From: Pseudomonas extremorientalis
GTDB lineage: Bacteria > Pseudomonadota > Gammaproteobacteria > Pseudomonadales > Pseudomonadaceae
Length of the DNA stretch: 36,398 nucleotides
Direction: 5' to 3'
NCBI RefSeq assembly: GCF_001870465.1
Contig: NZ_MDGK01000016.1
Location: 1 to 36,398 of the forward strand
Below the pieces are notes generated by a model. The model searched no databases and had not been told where the DNA came from. It saw only the letters and a program-made list of their open reading frames with translations. Positions 15,872-23,369 of the stretch are shown in pieces. Position numbers and translations under genes: made by a program. Position 1 is the first letter of the stretch. The number at the start of each line of letters is the position of its first letter.

Positions 15872-16474
15872 TTACTGGATGGGGTATTGCTTGAAGGCCG
15901 GGAGTTCCTCCAGGCGCTTGGCGTGACGCTGCAGGTACGGGAAGGACTCGGCTTTGACCACTGAGGCGACCGTGAACTGGCTGAACGACCACGCCACCGC
16001 AGCGGTAATGGCGCCTTGAGTCAGCTTTTCGTCGGACGCGTGGGCTAGGCGTTTTTCCAGGGTCGAGTAGGCTGCCAGTAATTGGCCGGTTACCCGGTCG
16101 AGCCAGGGCTCGTGGAGCTTTTCGGCGGGGCGCAGATTATGCTCGTACACAATCTGTACGGTTTTTTCACAGGCGGCCAGTGCGAGCCCGATCAATTGCA
16201 GGTCCTGGGCGCGCTCGCTGGCGCGATCGGGCAAAAGCTTCCTGTTGGCCGGCGCCAGCGCTTCGAAGTATTCGAGGATCAGGCTTGAGTCCATCAACAC
16301 GGTTGAATCGTCCAGCACCAGGGAGGGCGCCTTGACGACCGGATTGATTTGGGCAAATTGCTCGTAGGTGCTGAATACCGAGAGCGGCTGATGCTCAAAG
16401 TCGACGCCATACAGGTCCAGGGAGATTGCGACGCGGCGCACGTAGGGCGAGTCCAGCATGCCAACCAGTTTCAT
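15872..16474 (-). CDS. Glutathione S-transferase family protein
   Basis: 200 residues with the usual two-domain layout. The N-terminus MKLVGMLDSPYVRRVAISL has the Ser at the catalytic position (residue 9). VVKAPSLVLDD carries the cis-Pro region, and LMDSSLILEYFE the Asp/Glu-Ser glutathione-binding pair. The frame is open further upstream across the neighbouring gene, but GGAGG lies just before this ATG, which fixes the start. It is 11 bases after the DUF2917-like gene and in the same minus-strand unit. Reaction unknown; a role in handling electrophilic intermediates of the cluster is possible. Confidence 0.88.
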   Translation of the reverse strand: MKLVGMLDSPYVRRVAISLDLYGVDFEHQPLSVFSTYEQFAQINPVVKAPSLVLDDSTVLMDSSLILEYFEALAPANRKLLPDRASERAQDLQLIGLALAACEKTVQIVYEHNLRPAEKLHEPWLDRVTGQLLAAYSTLEKRLAHASDEKLTQGAITAAVAWSFSQFTVASVVKAESFPYLQRHAKRLEELPAFKQYPIQ

Positions 16475-16485
16475 GAAGCCTCCAT

Positions 16486-16872
16486 TTACGTCAGGGTAAT
16501 TTTCAAAGTGCAGTGGGGATGCTTGAGGTATTTGTAGAGATCCAGGAGCAACCCGCGCACGCGAGGACTGGCCTCGTCGGCGGCCAGGAACAGCGCGATT
16601 TCCCCGTCGCCCTCCAGCAGAATCAGGCCCGGCGCAAGACAGGTGAAATCCCCGGGTTCCAGGCAGACATCGGTACCTTGGGACGTCATCCAATGACGCC
16701 CTTTCAGCGCGACGACATAGGCTTGCTGTTCCAACCAGAAAGAGAGTAGTTGATCCTTGGTCACTAGCCATTTCAGGGAATGTCGGCCCAACGCCATTTT
16801 CGCCAGCAATACCTGCGGAGCCTGAGTGATACGGGCGGTCGAGACGCTCTGTTCCATGATCGTGGTTTTCAT
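16486..16872 (-). CDS. DUF2917-like small beta-rich protein
   Basis: 128 residues, no signal peptide or membrane segment. The central part reads like a small cupin-type or DUF2917 barrel: a Leu/Trp-rich strand, LKGRHWMTSQGTDVCLEPGDF with the W-x-T-x-x-G-x-D-x-x-L-x-x-G-D pattern, then CLAPGLILLEGDGEIALFL. No metal-binding His set is visible, so no enzyme activity is proposed. It is the first gene of the minus-strand unit and divergent from a LysR regulator over 144 bases, the usual arrangement for a LysR target operon. The family's function is not known to me. Confidence 0.65.
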   Translation of the reverse strand: MKTTIMEQSVSTARITQAPQVLLAKMALGRHSLKWLVTKDQLLSFWLEQQAYVVALKGRHWMTSQGTDVCLEPGDFTCLAPGLILLEGDGEIALFLAADEASPRVRGLLLDLYKYLKHPHCTLKITLT

Positions 16873-16938
16873 CGAAGACGCTCCGCGGTTCGCGAGGTGA
16901 CGGTGGAACGAAAAGACGCCTGCAGCTGGCAGGATTGT

Positions 16939-16951
16939 TAATTTGAGGTTA
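16939..16951. promoter_or_regulatory. Candidate LysR-type site in the divergent control region
   Basis: TAATTTGAGGTTA is a T-N11-A sequence differing from TAGTTTAGGTTA upstream of the biosynthetic operon by one insertion and one substitution. It lies between the DUF2917-like gene and the LysR gene, where an activating site for the minus-strand unit would be expected. Confidence 0.35.
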
Positions 16952-17002
16952 CTTTATCCTGAGTGTAGCCCTCGAAGTATCGATAATTTTTACCACAATA
17001 GG

Positions 17003-17015
17003 TTAGTTTAGCTTA
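17003..17015. promoter_or_regulatory. Candidate LysR autoregulatory site at the lysR start
   Basis: TTAGTTTAGCTTA (T-N11-A) ends one base before the LysR start codon and shares 11 of 12 bases of its TAGTTTAGCTTA part with the site ahead of the biosynthetic operon. Binding here would block the regulator's own translation-initiation region or transcription. No ribosome site is visible for the gene. Confidence 0.4.
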
Positions 17016-17016
17016 C

Positions 17017-17916
17017 ATGAGTGCATTCCCTCCGTTGACCTGCCTGCGCAGTTTTGAAGCCACTTCCAGGTTGGGGAGCGTCACCCTGGCAGCCAAGGAA
17101 TTGCACGTTACCCATTCAGCCATCAGCCAGCAGATCAAGGTGCTGGAAGAGATTGTCGGCTTGACCCTGTTCGTGCGTGAAGGGCGAGGCTTGCGTGTCA
17201 GCGAGGATGGGCGGCTGTACGCGTTGCAGATCCGAAAAGCCTTGGGCGATATCGCCGAAGCCACGCGATTGATCCAGGCACAGCCCAAGATGGGTGAGTT
17301 GGTGGTGGCGGTATTGCCATCGTTTGGCCGGTCCTGGCTGTTACCGCGCCTACCACGTTTTCAGCAGCTTTACCCTCATATCAGCATTCGTCTGCAAGCC
17401 AGCTTGACCATCTCCAACTTGCATCAGGAATCGGTGGATATCGGTATTCGTATGGGCAAGGGGGATTGGGAAGGGGTCGAGCAGAAGCTGTTGTTCCACG
17501 ATGAAGTCGTCGTCGTCGCCGCCCCCCACTTCAATAGCGGGCGCCTGCCGCAAACACCGCAAGAGGTCATCGACAGCGAGATCATCTACAACACTGAATC
17601 ATGGTTGCCCTGGTGCGAGGCCGCGGGTGTTGAAATGGGCAACGAACGCAAGGGGTTGTGCAGCAACGACTCCAATCTGGTGTTGGAGGCGGTTCGCCTG
17701 GGGCAGGGCATCACGCTGGAGCGGCGCAGTCTGGTGCATGACGCTATCGAGCGCGGAGAGCTGGTCCAGTTGTGCGATGTGAGTGCGCCCTATGCCTATC
17801 CGTATTGGCTGGTGTGGCCACCCAGGGAAAGTTCGGAAGACAAGCAGCGCGAATTCTCCCATTGGCTGTCCGGGGAAGTGGAGCGTTATCTTGACCAGCT
17901 GAGAAAAAACGCCTGA
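17017..17916 (+). CDS. LysR-family transcriptional regulator (GcvA-like)
   Basis: 299-residue DNA-binding regulator. The N-terminal winged helix-turn-helix (about residues 5-65) has LRSFEATSRLGSVTLAAKEL followed by HVTHSAISQQIKVLEE, typical of the GcvA branch. A periplasmic-binding-type effector domain follows (about 90-295). The start fits family alignments even though there is no ribosome site; the candidate operator takes that place. It is divergent from the DUF2917/GST unit and followed 16 bases later by an SDR gene. It is the best candidate for pathway-specific control of the cluster, with a similar motif ahead of the main operon. The effector is unknown. Confidence 0.9.
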   Translation: MSAFPPLTCLRSFEATSRLGSVTLAAKELHVTHSAISQQIKVLEEIVGLTLFVREGRGLRVSEDGRLYALQIRKALGDIAEATRLIQAQPKMGELVVAVLPSFGRSWLLPRLPRFQQLYPHISIRLQASLTISNLHQESVDIGIRMGKGDWEGVEQKLLFHDEVVVVAAPHFNSGRLPQTPQEVIDSEIIYNTESWLPWCEAAGVEMGNERKGLCSNDSNLVLEAVRLGQGITLERRSLVHDAIERGELVQLCDVSAPYAYPYWLVWPPRESSEDKQREFSHWLSGEVERYLDQLRKNA

Positions 17917-17932
17917 AGGAGGCCCCGCCCGA

Positions 17933-18727
17933 ATGGATCTGTTTTTGCAACAACGCCTGGTAGTGGTCGCGGGCGGTAGCTCAGGCATTGGCCTGGCCTG
18001 CGCCCAGGCTTTCGCCGCCGAAGGCGCGCGGGTGGCAATTGTTTCGAGGTCACATCAGCGGCTTGAGCAGGCGCAACGCGTGTGCGAGGAAGCGGGCCTG
18101 CACGTGCATCCTTTTGCCGGCGACCTGTCAGACGCCGATCAGGCTCAAGCGGTCATTGACGCAATCAGCGCGCGCCATGGCGCCATCAACGTGCTGGTCA
18201 ACAGTGCGGGTGCCGCTGCGAGACACCCGGTGAGTCAACTTACTCCGGCCCATTACCTGGAGGCGTTCAGCGCCAAGTTCTGCCCCTACATCAACACCCA
18301 GCATGCGGTGCTTGCCCATTTTCTTGGCCAGGCGCAGCCGTCGCTGCGGGCGGTGGTCAATATCGTCGGCATCGGTGGCCGGGTGGCAATGCCCGAGCAT
18401 GTCGCCGGCGGTGCAGCCAATGCAGCGTTGATCCTCACGTCACAGGGGTTGGCGCAGGCTTATGGCTGCCAAGGCATCCGTATCAACGTGATCAACCCTG
18501 GGTTTACCCTGACGCCCCGTACCCAGGCGACCCTGGAACGCATGGCTCAACGCAGCGGCGAAAGCCTTGAGCAGACCCTGGCGCGACAGCAGGCATCGAT
18601 CCCGATGGGCAGGTTTGCCCGCGCGGGGGAAGTGGCCGATCTGGCGTTGTTCCTGGCCAGTCCAAGAGCATCCTATTTGTCGGGGGCGGTCATCAATATG
18701 GACGGTGGGGCCTACCCCGGGGCGTAG
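17933..18727 (+). CDS. SDR-fold protein with a lost catalytic triad
   Basis: 264 residues with a normal Rossmann cofactor site (AGGSSGIG at 13-20, NSAG at 90-93) and the usual C-terminal GAVINMDGG. Aligned with the intact SDR at the left edge, all three catalytic residues are replaced: Ser by Gly146, Tyr by Gly159 and Lys by Asn163 (HVAGGAANAAL). From memory an SDR subgroup with Asn in the lysine place and a Tyr three residues earlier exists; here that position is His156. It may use other residues, bind ligand without catalysis, or be a regulatory partner. A strong AAGGAGG precedes the ATG. It is co-transcribed with the LysR gene. Confidence 0.85.
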   Translation: MDLFLQQRLVVVAGGSSGIGLACAQAFAAEGARVAIVSRSHQRLEQAQRVCEEAGLHVHPFAGDLSDADQAQAVIDAISARHGAINVLVNSAGAAARHPVSQLTPAHYLEAFSAKFCPYINTQHAVLAHFLGQAQPSLRAVVNIVGIGGRVAMPEHVAGGAANAALILTSQGLAQAYGCQGIRINVINPGFTLTPRTQATLERMAQRSGESLEQTLARQQASIPMGRFARAGEVADLALFLASPRASYLSGAVINMDGGAYPGA

Positions 18728-19680
18728 ACCCTACCCGGCGCAAAGGCCGAAGGTTGTCCGGCGGCGCGCAGCAGGCCATTGATCAGGTACTGCTGATCAT
18801 GCGACTGGTGTGCCGATTGCGTCCAGACCAGCCTGTATTCGTAAGGGGAGGTGAGTTGATGGCGGTCGCCGAACACGGCTACCAGGCGCCCGTCGGCCAA
18901 TTCGTCTTGCAGCAGCGCAGAACTGCCGATCATTACCCCGCCATTCTGCGCCACTTCATGCATGGCATAGCCCACACCGCTGAAGGAAAGCGCTGCCGTC
19001 GTCTGCGTATCGCACTTGGCAATCGCCGTGAACCAGTCGTCCCAAGTGGCATTGCCCAAGCGATCGTCGTGGTACCAGGGTGACTGGACCAGCCGCGCAC
19101 CCACCAGGTCCAGCGGTTCGTCGACAGGCCCAAGGCTGTTCAGGTAGGCAGGGCTGCAAACGGGGAAGTAGCGGTCCTGCAGCAGCAACGCCGAATGGCT
19201 CAACACAAGTTCGCGCGGGCAGTAGCGAATCGCCAGATCGGCATCGCCATGGTCGAGGTTGCGCACTTCGGAACTAGGGTCGATCGTCAACGCAAGGTTA
19301 CCGCCAGCATACGCGGTGATGGCCGGCAACCGCTTGCTCAACCAGTGACTGGTGATGGATACCGTGCAAGTCAACACGATGCTGGCACCGGTCTGCGGGC
19401 GCATATCCTGAGTGGCCTTGAGCAGCAGCGAGAAGGCCTTGGACACGTCACGGGCCAGGCGCTGCCCCGACTCATTGAGGGTTACGCCGTTAGCGGTGCG
19501 ATGAAAGAGGCTCAGCCCCAGGTCATCCTCCAATTGTCGGATCTGCCGGCTCACTGCGCCCACGGTCACGCACAACTCCTGGGCGGCTTCGGTGAGCGTG
19601 CGGCAGCGTGAGGCGGCTTCGAACGCACGCAAGGCGCTGAGGGAAGGGAGGCGGTGAGGTTTTTCCAGGTTGAGTTTCAT
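18712..19680 (-). CDS. LysR-family transcriptional regulator (GcvA-like, second copy)
   Basis: 322 residues with an N-terminal helix-turn-helix (LRAFEAASRCRTLTEAAQEL, then CVTVGAVSRQIRQLEDDLG) and an effector-binding domain. The last 16 bases overlap the end of the convergent SDR gene. It is divergent from the EamA/ProC-like/methyltransferase operon with an 89-base gap, so it probably controls that operon. It is clearly a different protein from the LysR regulator at 17017 and lacks the TAGTTTAG motif in its control region. The effector is unknown. Confidence 0.9.
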   Translation of the reverse strand: MKLNLEKPHRLPSLSALRAFEAASRCRTLTEAAQELCVTVGAVSRQIRQLEDDLGLSLFHRTANGVTLNESGQRLARDVSKAFSLLLKATQDMRPQTGASIVLTCTVSITSHWLSKRLPAITAYAGGNLALTIDPSSEVRNLDHGDADLAIRYCPRELVLSHSALLLQDRYFPVCSPAYLNSLGPVDEPLDLVGARLVQSPWYHDDRLGNATWDDWFTAIAKCDTQTTAALSFSGVGYAMHEVAQNGGVMIGSSALLQDELADGRLVAVFGDRHQLTSPYEYRLVWTQSAHQSHDQQYLINGLLRAAGQPSAFAPGRVYAPG

Positions 19681-19769
19681 GCAAGCACCTTAGCAAAAAA
19701 TCGATTACTTGCCAGAGGTGATGCGCATAGCCTTGAACCTATGTTTTTCAATGCCGCGGCTCAAGGTCT

Positions 19770-20714
19770 ATGACGATGCTCGACACACGCAAATCCCTCG
19801 ATGTCTTTTCCGTGTCCACGATGATGGTCCTGTGCCTGTTATGGGGGGGGCAGCAGGTATTGATCAAACTGGCCGCGTCGCAGCTCGATCCGCTGATGCA
19901 ATTGACAATTCGATATGCCATTTCCGCGCTGATCCTGGGGGGGTACCTGTGGTATCGCCAGGGTGCCGGGCTGTTCAGCGATAACACCGTCGGCGCGGGT
20001 ATCGTGGTCGGAATCCTGGTAGCCCTGGAATCGATCTTCATCGCTGAAGGCTTGCGCTACAGCAGTGCCAGCCATATCACCGTGTTTCTGTACACCGGCC
20101 CCTTGTTTGCGAGTTTCGGCCTGCATTTCCTGCGCGAGGAGGAACGTCTCAGTGGCAGCCAATGGTGTTTCGTGGTGCTGGCGTTTCTTGGCATCGTCAT
20201 TACCTTCATGGGGCGGGGCGACGGTGCCCAGGGCAACACGCTGCTGGGGGATGGGCTCGGGCTGCTGTCCGGAGCCGCCTGGGGGGCCACCACCATTGCA
20301 GTGCGTACGTCGACGCTCGCCAGTGCGCGACCGGAGAAAACCCTGTTTTACCAGGTGAGTATCGCGACGCTGTTGATCTTTCCGCTGACCTTTTTCATGG
20401 GCCACTCCACCTTTGAGATCGACGGTGCGGTGGTAGCGAACCTGACCTTCCAGACCCTGGTTCTGGTCCTGGGGACCTTCCTGGGCTGGTATTGGCTGCT
20501 GACCAAATACCTTGCGTCACGCCTGTCCGTGCTGCAGCTGTTGACGCCGGTTGCAGGCGTGGCACTGGGGGTGGTGGTCCTCAACGATGCGTTGGACCTG
20601 TGGTTCGTGTGCGGAGCCCTGCTGGTCCTGATTGGCATCCTGGGTGTGAGCGTGCTGGAGGTCCTGAGCGTGCGCCGCGCAGGAGCGACTTCGCGCCTGG
20701 CATCCGAGGCGTGA
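19770..20714 (+). CDS. EamA/DMT-family exporter
   Basis: 314-residue inner-membrane protein with ten hydrophobic segments in two EamA repeats of five (about 18-150 and 165-300). Opening residues such as CLLWGGQQVLIKLA match the typical W-G start of the first repeat. Members export amino acids and small metabolites. It leads a three-gene operon with the reductase and methyltransferase, so it may export the finished product or a side product. The ATG has an AAGGT site ahead. The stop TGA overlaps an ATG of the next frame, but the next gene more likely begins 36 bases on. Confidence 0.88.
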   Translation: MTMLDTRKSLDVFSVSTMMVLCLLWGGQQVLIKLAASQLDPLMQLTIRYAISALILGGYLWYRQGAGLFSDNTVGAGIVVGILVALESIFIAEGLRYSSASHITVFLYTGPLFASFGLHFLREEERLSGSQWCFVVLAFLGIVITFMGRGDGAQGNTLLGDGLGLLSGAAWGATTIAVRTSTLASARPEKTLFYQVSIATLLIFPLTFFMGHSTFEIDGAVVANLTFQTLVLVLGTFLGWYWLLTKYLASRLSVLQLLTPVAGVALGVVVLNDALDLWFVCGALLVLIGILGVSVLEVLSVRRAGATSRLASEA

Positions 20715-20749
20715 TGCCGCGGTTTCCAACGGTCAAGGGTCAAGTCGCT

Positions 20750-21571
20750 ATGGATATGAATGACTGCAAGACAGTGTTGTCCACCCGCATCGGCATTGTC
20801 GGCTCGGGCCACTTGGGGGTCGCCCTGGCCCAAGGGCTGATTGCCGCCGGCTTACCCAGGGCCAACCTGTTGCTCAGCAATCGGCATTCCAGCGCTGCGC
20901 GGGGCAGGCTCAAGAAGGCCGGGCTGGAAGACCGATATGCCGACAACCGGCGAGTCGTCGATGAGTCGCAGTTGATCCTGCTGACGGTAAGGCCTCAGGA
21001 CTACCGGGCGTTGAGCGGGCTGCAGCTCAAGAGCGGCACTGTGCTGGTCTCGTTTATCGCTGGTTTGCCGGTTGAGCGCATCAAGTCCCTGTTCCAGCCG
21101 CCTCCCCAGATTGTCCGTGTCATGGTCAGCGCACCGGATACGATTGCCGGTGCCTGTGCCATCGGCGCGCGTTATGGCGCCGATTCGGCCCTGGTTGATG
21201 GGTTGCTGCGCCGGCTGGGAGTCGAACTGATCAACCTGCCATCGGAAGCTGAATTCGACGCCTTTACCGTCTATGGCCCCTGCCTGCCGATTGTTTTGAC
21301 CTACTGCGAGAGCCTGGCCGTCAAGGTGTCCCAAGAAGCCATTGCCAGGGGCGCCACAGCGTGCAACCTGCCGCCTTGGGGCAAGGTGATTGCGTGGGCC
21401 AACGCCGTCAGGCCCCGGGGGCTGGATGACCGTGCCCGGCGCGACTACCTGCACAGCGCCACCACGCCAGGTGGCGTGACGGAAGCATTGCTGGACGCCG
21501 TAGGCGAAGGCTTGACGTTGTCCGACTGTTTCCGAGCCGGTATTGCGCGCAGCCAACGGCTGGCGGGCTGA
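20750..21571 (+). CDS. Pyrroline-5-carboxylate reductase-like (ProC-family) imine reductase
   Basis: 273 residues, the length of ProC. It has an N-terminal Rossmann motif GSGHLG (18-23), VRPQD in the place of the family's VKPQ, and the C-terminal signature ATTPGGVTEALL. ProC reduces a cyclic C=N bond to make proline. This divergent copy lies away from the usual proline context and inside a biosynthetic region with an aminotransferase, so reduction of a pathway-specific pyrroline or piperideine is proposed. The start at 20750 has AAGGG ahead; an in-frame ATG at 20714 overlapping the previous stop is the alternative. A housekeeping ProC role seems unlikely from the divergence. Confidence 0.82.
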   Translation: MDMNDCKTVLSTRIGIVGSGHLGVALAQGLIAAGLPRANLLLSNRHSSAARGRLKKAGLEDRYADNRRVVDESQLILLTVRPQDYRALSGLQLKSGTVLVSFIAGLPVERIKSLFQPPPQIVRVMVSAPDTIAGACAIGARYGADSALVDGLLRRLGVELINLPSEAEFDAFTVYGPCLPIVLTYCESLAVKVSQEAIARGATACNLPPWGKVIAWANAVRPRGLDDRARRDYLHSATTPGGVTEALLDAVGEGLTLSDCFRAGIARSQRLAG

Positions 21572-21609
21572 GGCTTATTTCCCCACGTGACATCAATCGA
21601 GGATCGACA

Positions 21610-22269
21610 ATGAAACACACGGCAGAGGAAAGTGCACTGGTGACCGCATCCCACCGGCTCAACGGTGAAAAGGAGGTGCTGCGGGCCTTCTACGATGAGT
21701 GGGCGGAAGGCTACGTAGACACCGCTTTTGGTGAGAAGTATGTCGGTCACTGGGTTTGTGCAAAATTGCTGGATGTGGTGGCCCACGCGTTGGTCAAATC
21801 TGGCCGGCCACACAGTGCGCGGATTCTCGATGCCGGGTGTGGTACCGGGTTGGTGGGAGAGCAACTGGCCGGGATCGGCTACGGCGAGATCGATGGCGTC
21901 GACCTATCCGCCGGCATGGTCGAGCAGGCACGCAAGACCAACGCATACAGTCAGCTTACGGCTGATGTCGACTTGAACGTGCGCAACCCGGCCATCGCCG
22001 ATGATCGCTATGACCTGGTGGTCTGTTGCGGCGTGTTCATCGACGGACATGTGGCCGTCACCGCACTGGACGAACTGCTGCGTGTCGCGCGCAGTCCTGG
22101 CTACCTGATTGTCAGTACGCGCCAGAGTTACCTGGACCATGAACCTTTTGTCGAGTACGTCAAGCGTTTGGTCGAGGACTGCAAGGTGCGTGTGGTCATG
22201 CGTATCGAGCGCGGTAACTATATCAACGTCGACACCGCCGATTATTGGGTACTCGAAAAAACCACCTGA
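21610..22269 (+). CDS. Class I SAM-dependent methyltransferase
   Basis: 219 residues. The SAM-binding motif I is ILDAGCGTG (72-80), followed by the acidic loop GVDLSAGM and the motif-IV-like YDLVVCCGVF. The early YDEWAEGYVDT is common in small-molecule methyltransferases. GAGGATC lies ahead of the ATG, 38 bases after the reductase stop, so it is co-transcribed. It would N-, O- or C-methylate an intermediate of the cluster; which atom cannot be told. It marks the right end of the unit I assign to the biosynthetic region. Confidence 0.9.
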   Translation: MKHTAEESALVTASHRLNGEKEVLRAFYDEWAEGYVDTAFGEKYVGHWVCAKLLDVVAHALVKSGRPHSARILDAGCGTGLVGEQLAGIGYGEIDGVDLSAGMVEQARKTNAYSQLTADVDLNVRNPAIADDRYDLVVCCGVFIDGHVAVTALDELLRVARSPGYLIVSTRQSYLDHEPFVEYVKRLVEDCKVRVVMRIERGNYINVDTADYWVLEKTT

Positions 22270-22306
22270 ACGCCGGCGTCGGCCAGGATGTCTTCGAGGC
22301 GCTCGT

Positions 22307-23308
22307 TCATGCCGGGCTCCGGCTGCGCTGGCGACTGGCCCCAGGCGGATGGCCGGTAATACGCTTGAACGCACGACTGAACGCTGCCTGGGAGGTATAG
22401 CCCAGGCGCAGCGCTACTTCTTCGATAGGCAATCGCTCCAGGGTCAGCCATTGGCTGGCCAGGCGCATTCGCAACTCCGTCACGTAGCGCAGGGGCGGGA
22501 TGCCCAGGGTGGCCTGGAAGCGCTCGGCGAACACCGAACGGGAAGCATGACAATGCGCCGCCAATTCGGCCACGCTCCAATCGCGGCCCGGGTCCTGATG
22601 CAGGACGAGCAGGGCACCGGCCAGTCGCGTGTCGCGTAGCGCCGCCACCAATCCTGATGCATTACCGCAGGCACATTCCACCCAGCCCCGCACGATCATG
22701 GCGGCGACCACATCGGCCAGGCGCGCGAGGATGCCGGAATAGCCGACACGAGCCGCGCTGACTTCACGTTCCATCACCGCCAAAATCGGCATCAAGCCAG
22801 GGTAACGCTGGCCCTGGGCATCGATCAGCATCAAGGCTGGCATCAGGCTGCCGAGCCCCTGGAGACTGCCGAGTTCGAACTCCATGCAGGCGCTGAACAG
22901 CAAGGTGCAGGGGGGCGTATCGGGGGACGCATCCACGGCGCAGACGGTATCGCCCAACGCGGTCGCGCCAAAGCCATCGATGTCCTGCACAGCCCTGTCC
23001 GCATCGGAGGACAGCGCATGGGCGCCGCCGTGGGAGATGAACACCGCATTGCCCGCCGATAACTCAAACAGGCCCCCGTCGTCGGTTCGCAGGGTGGCCG
23101 TCCCTGCGGCCAGGAAGTGGAAGTAGGCGTGTCCCGGTTTGGCCTCAAAACCCATGCCGAAGCTCGGTCCGGCCTGGATGCGTCGGTACTGCACCCCGCT
23201 CAGGCGCATGCCGCGCAGCAGTTCGTCGATAAGGTCGGAGGACAGGTTGAAGGGCGCCGCTGCGGTCATCTTCGGGGTTTCGGTCAAAAACTCAAGGGTT
23301 TGCATCAT
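22307..23308 (-). CDS. AraC-family transcriptional regulator with cupin-type sensor domain
   Basis: 333 residues. The N-terminal part (about 20-200) resembles the Cupin_6 sensor of many AraC regulators (HAYFHFLAAG, then FISHGGAHAL). The C-terminal 100 residues hold the paired helix-turn-helix ending EVALRLGYTSQAAFSRAFKR, the strongest AraC signature. It is divergent from an MFS exporter with about 60 bases between the starts, a very common regulator/efflux pair in pseudomonads. It is convergent with the methyltransferase gene. Probably an accessory of the exporter, not of the biosynthetic cluster. Confidence 0.92.
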   Translation of the reverse strand: MMQTLEFLTETPKMTAAAPFNLSSDLIDELLRGMRLSGVQYRRIQAGPSFGMGFEAKPGHAYFHFLAAGTATLRTDDGGLFELSAGNAVFISHGGAHALSSDADRAVQDIDGFGATALGDTVCAVDASPDTPPCTLLFSACMEFELGSLQGLGSLMPALMLIDAQGQRYPGLMPILAVMEREVSAARVGYSGILARLADVVAAMIVRGWVECACGNASGLVAALRDTRLAGALLVLHQDPGRDWSVAELAAHCHASRSVFAERFQATLGIPPLRYVTELRMRLASQWLTLERLPIEEVALRLGYTSQAAFSRAFKRITGHPPGASRQRSRSPA

Positions 23309-23369
23309 AGATCATCCGAATTGGCAAACCTAGACTGGCCGTCGTGCTAATGACCGAGGATGTCGTGTG

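Noticed and set aside
15872..16771. Longer version (299 residues) of the second glutathione transferase
   Set aside because: The extra N-terminal 99 residues overlap the DUF2917-like gene in another frame and read as shadow. GGAGG just before the internal ATG at 16474 marks the real start.
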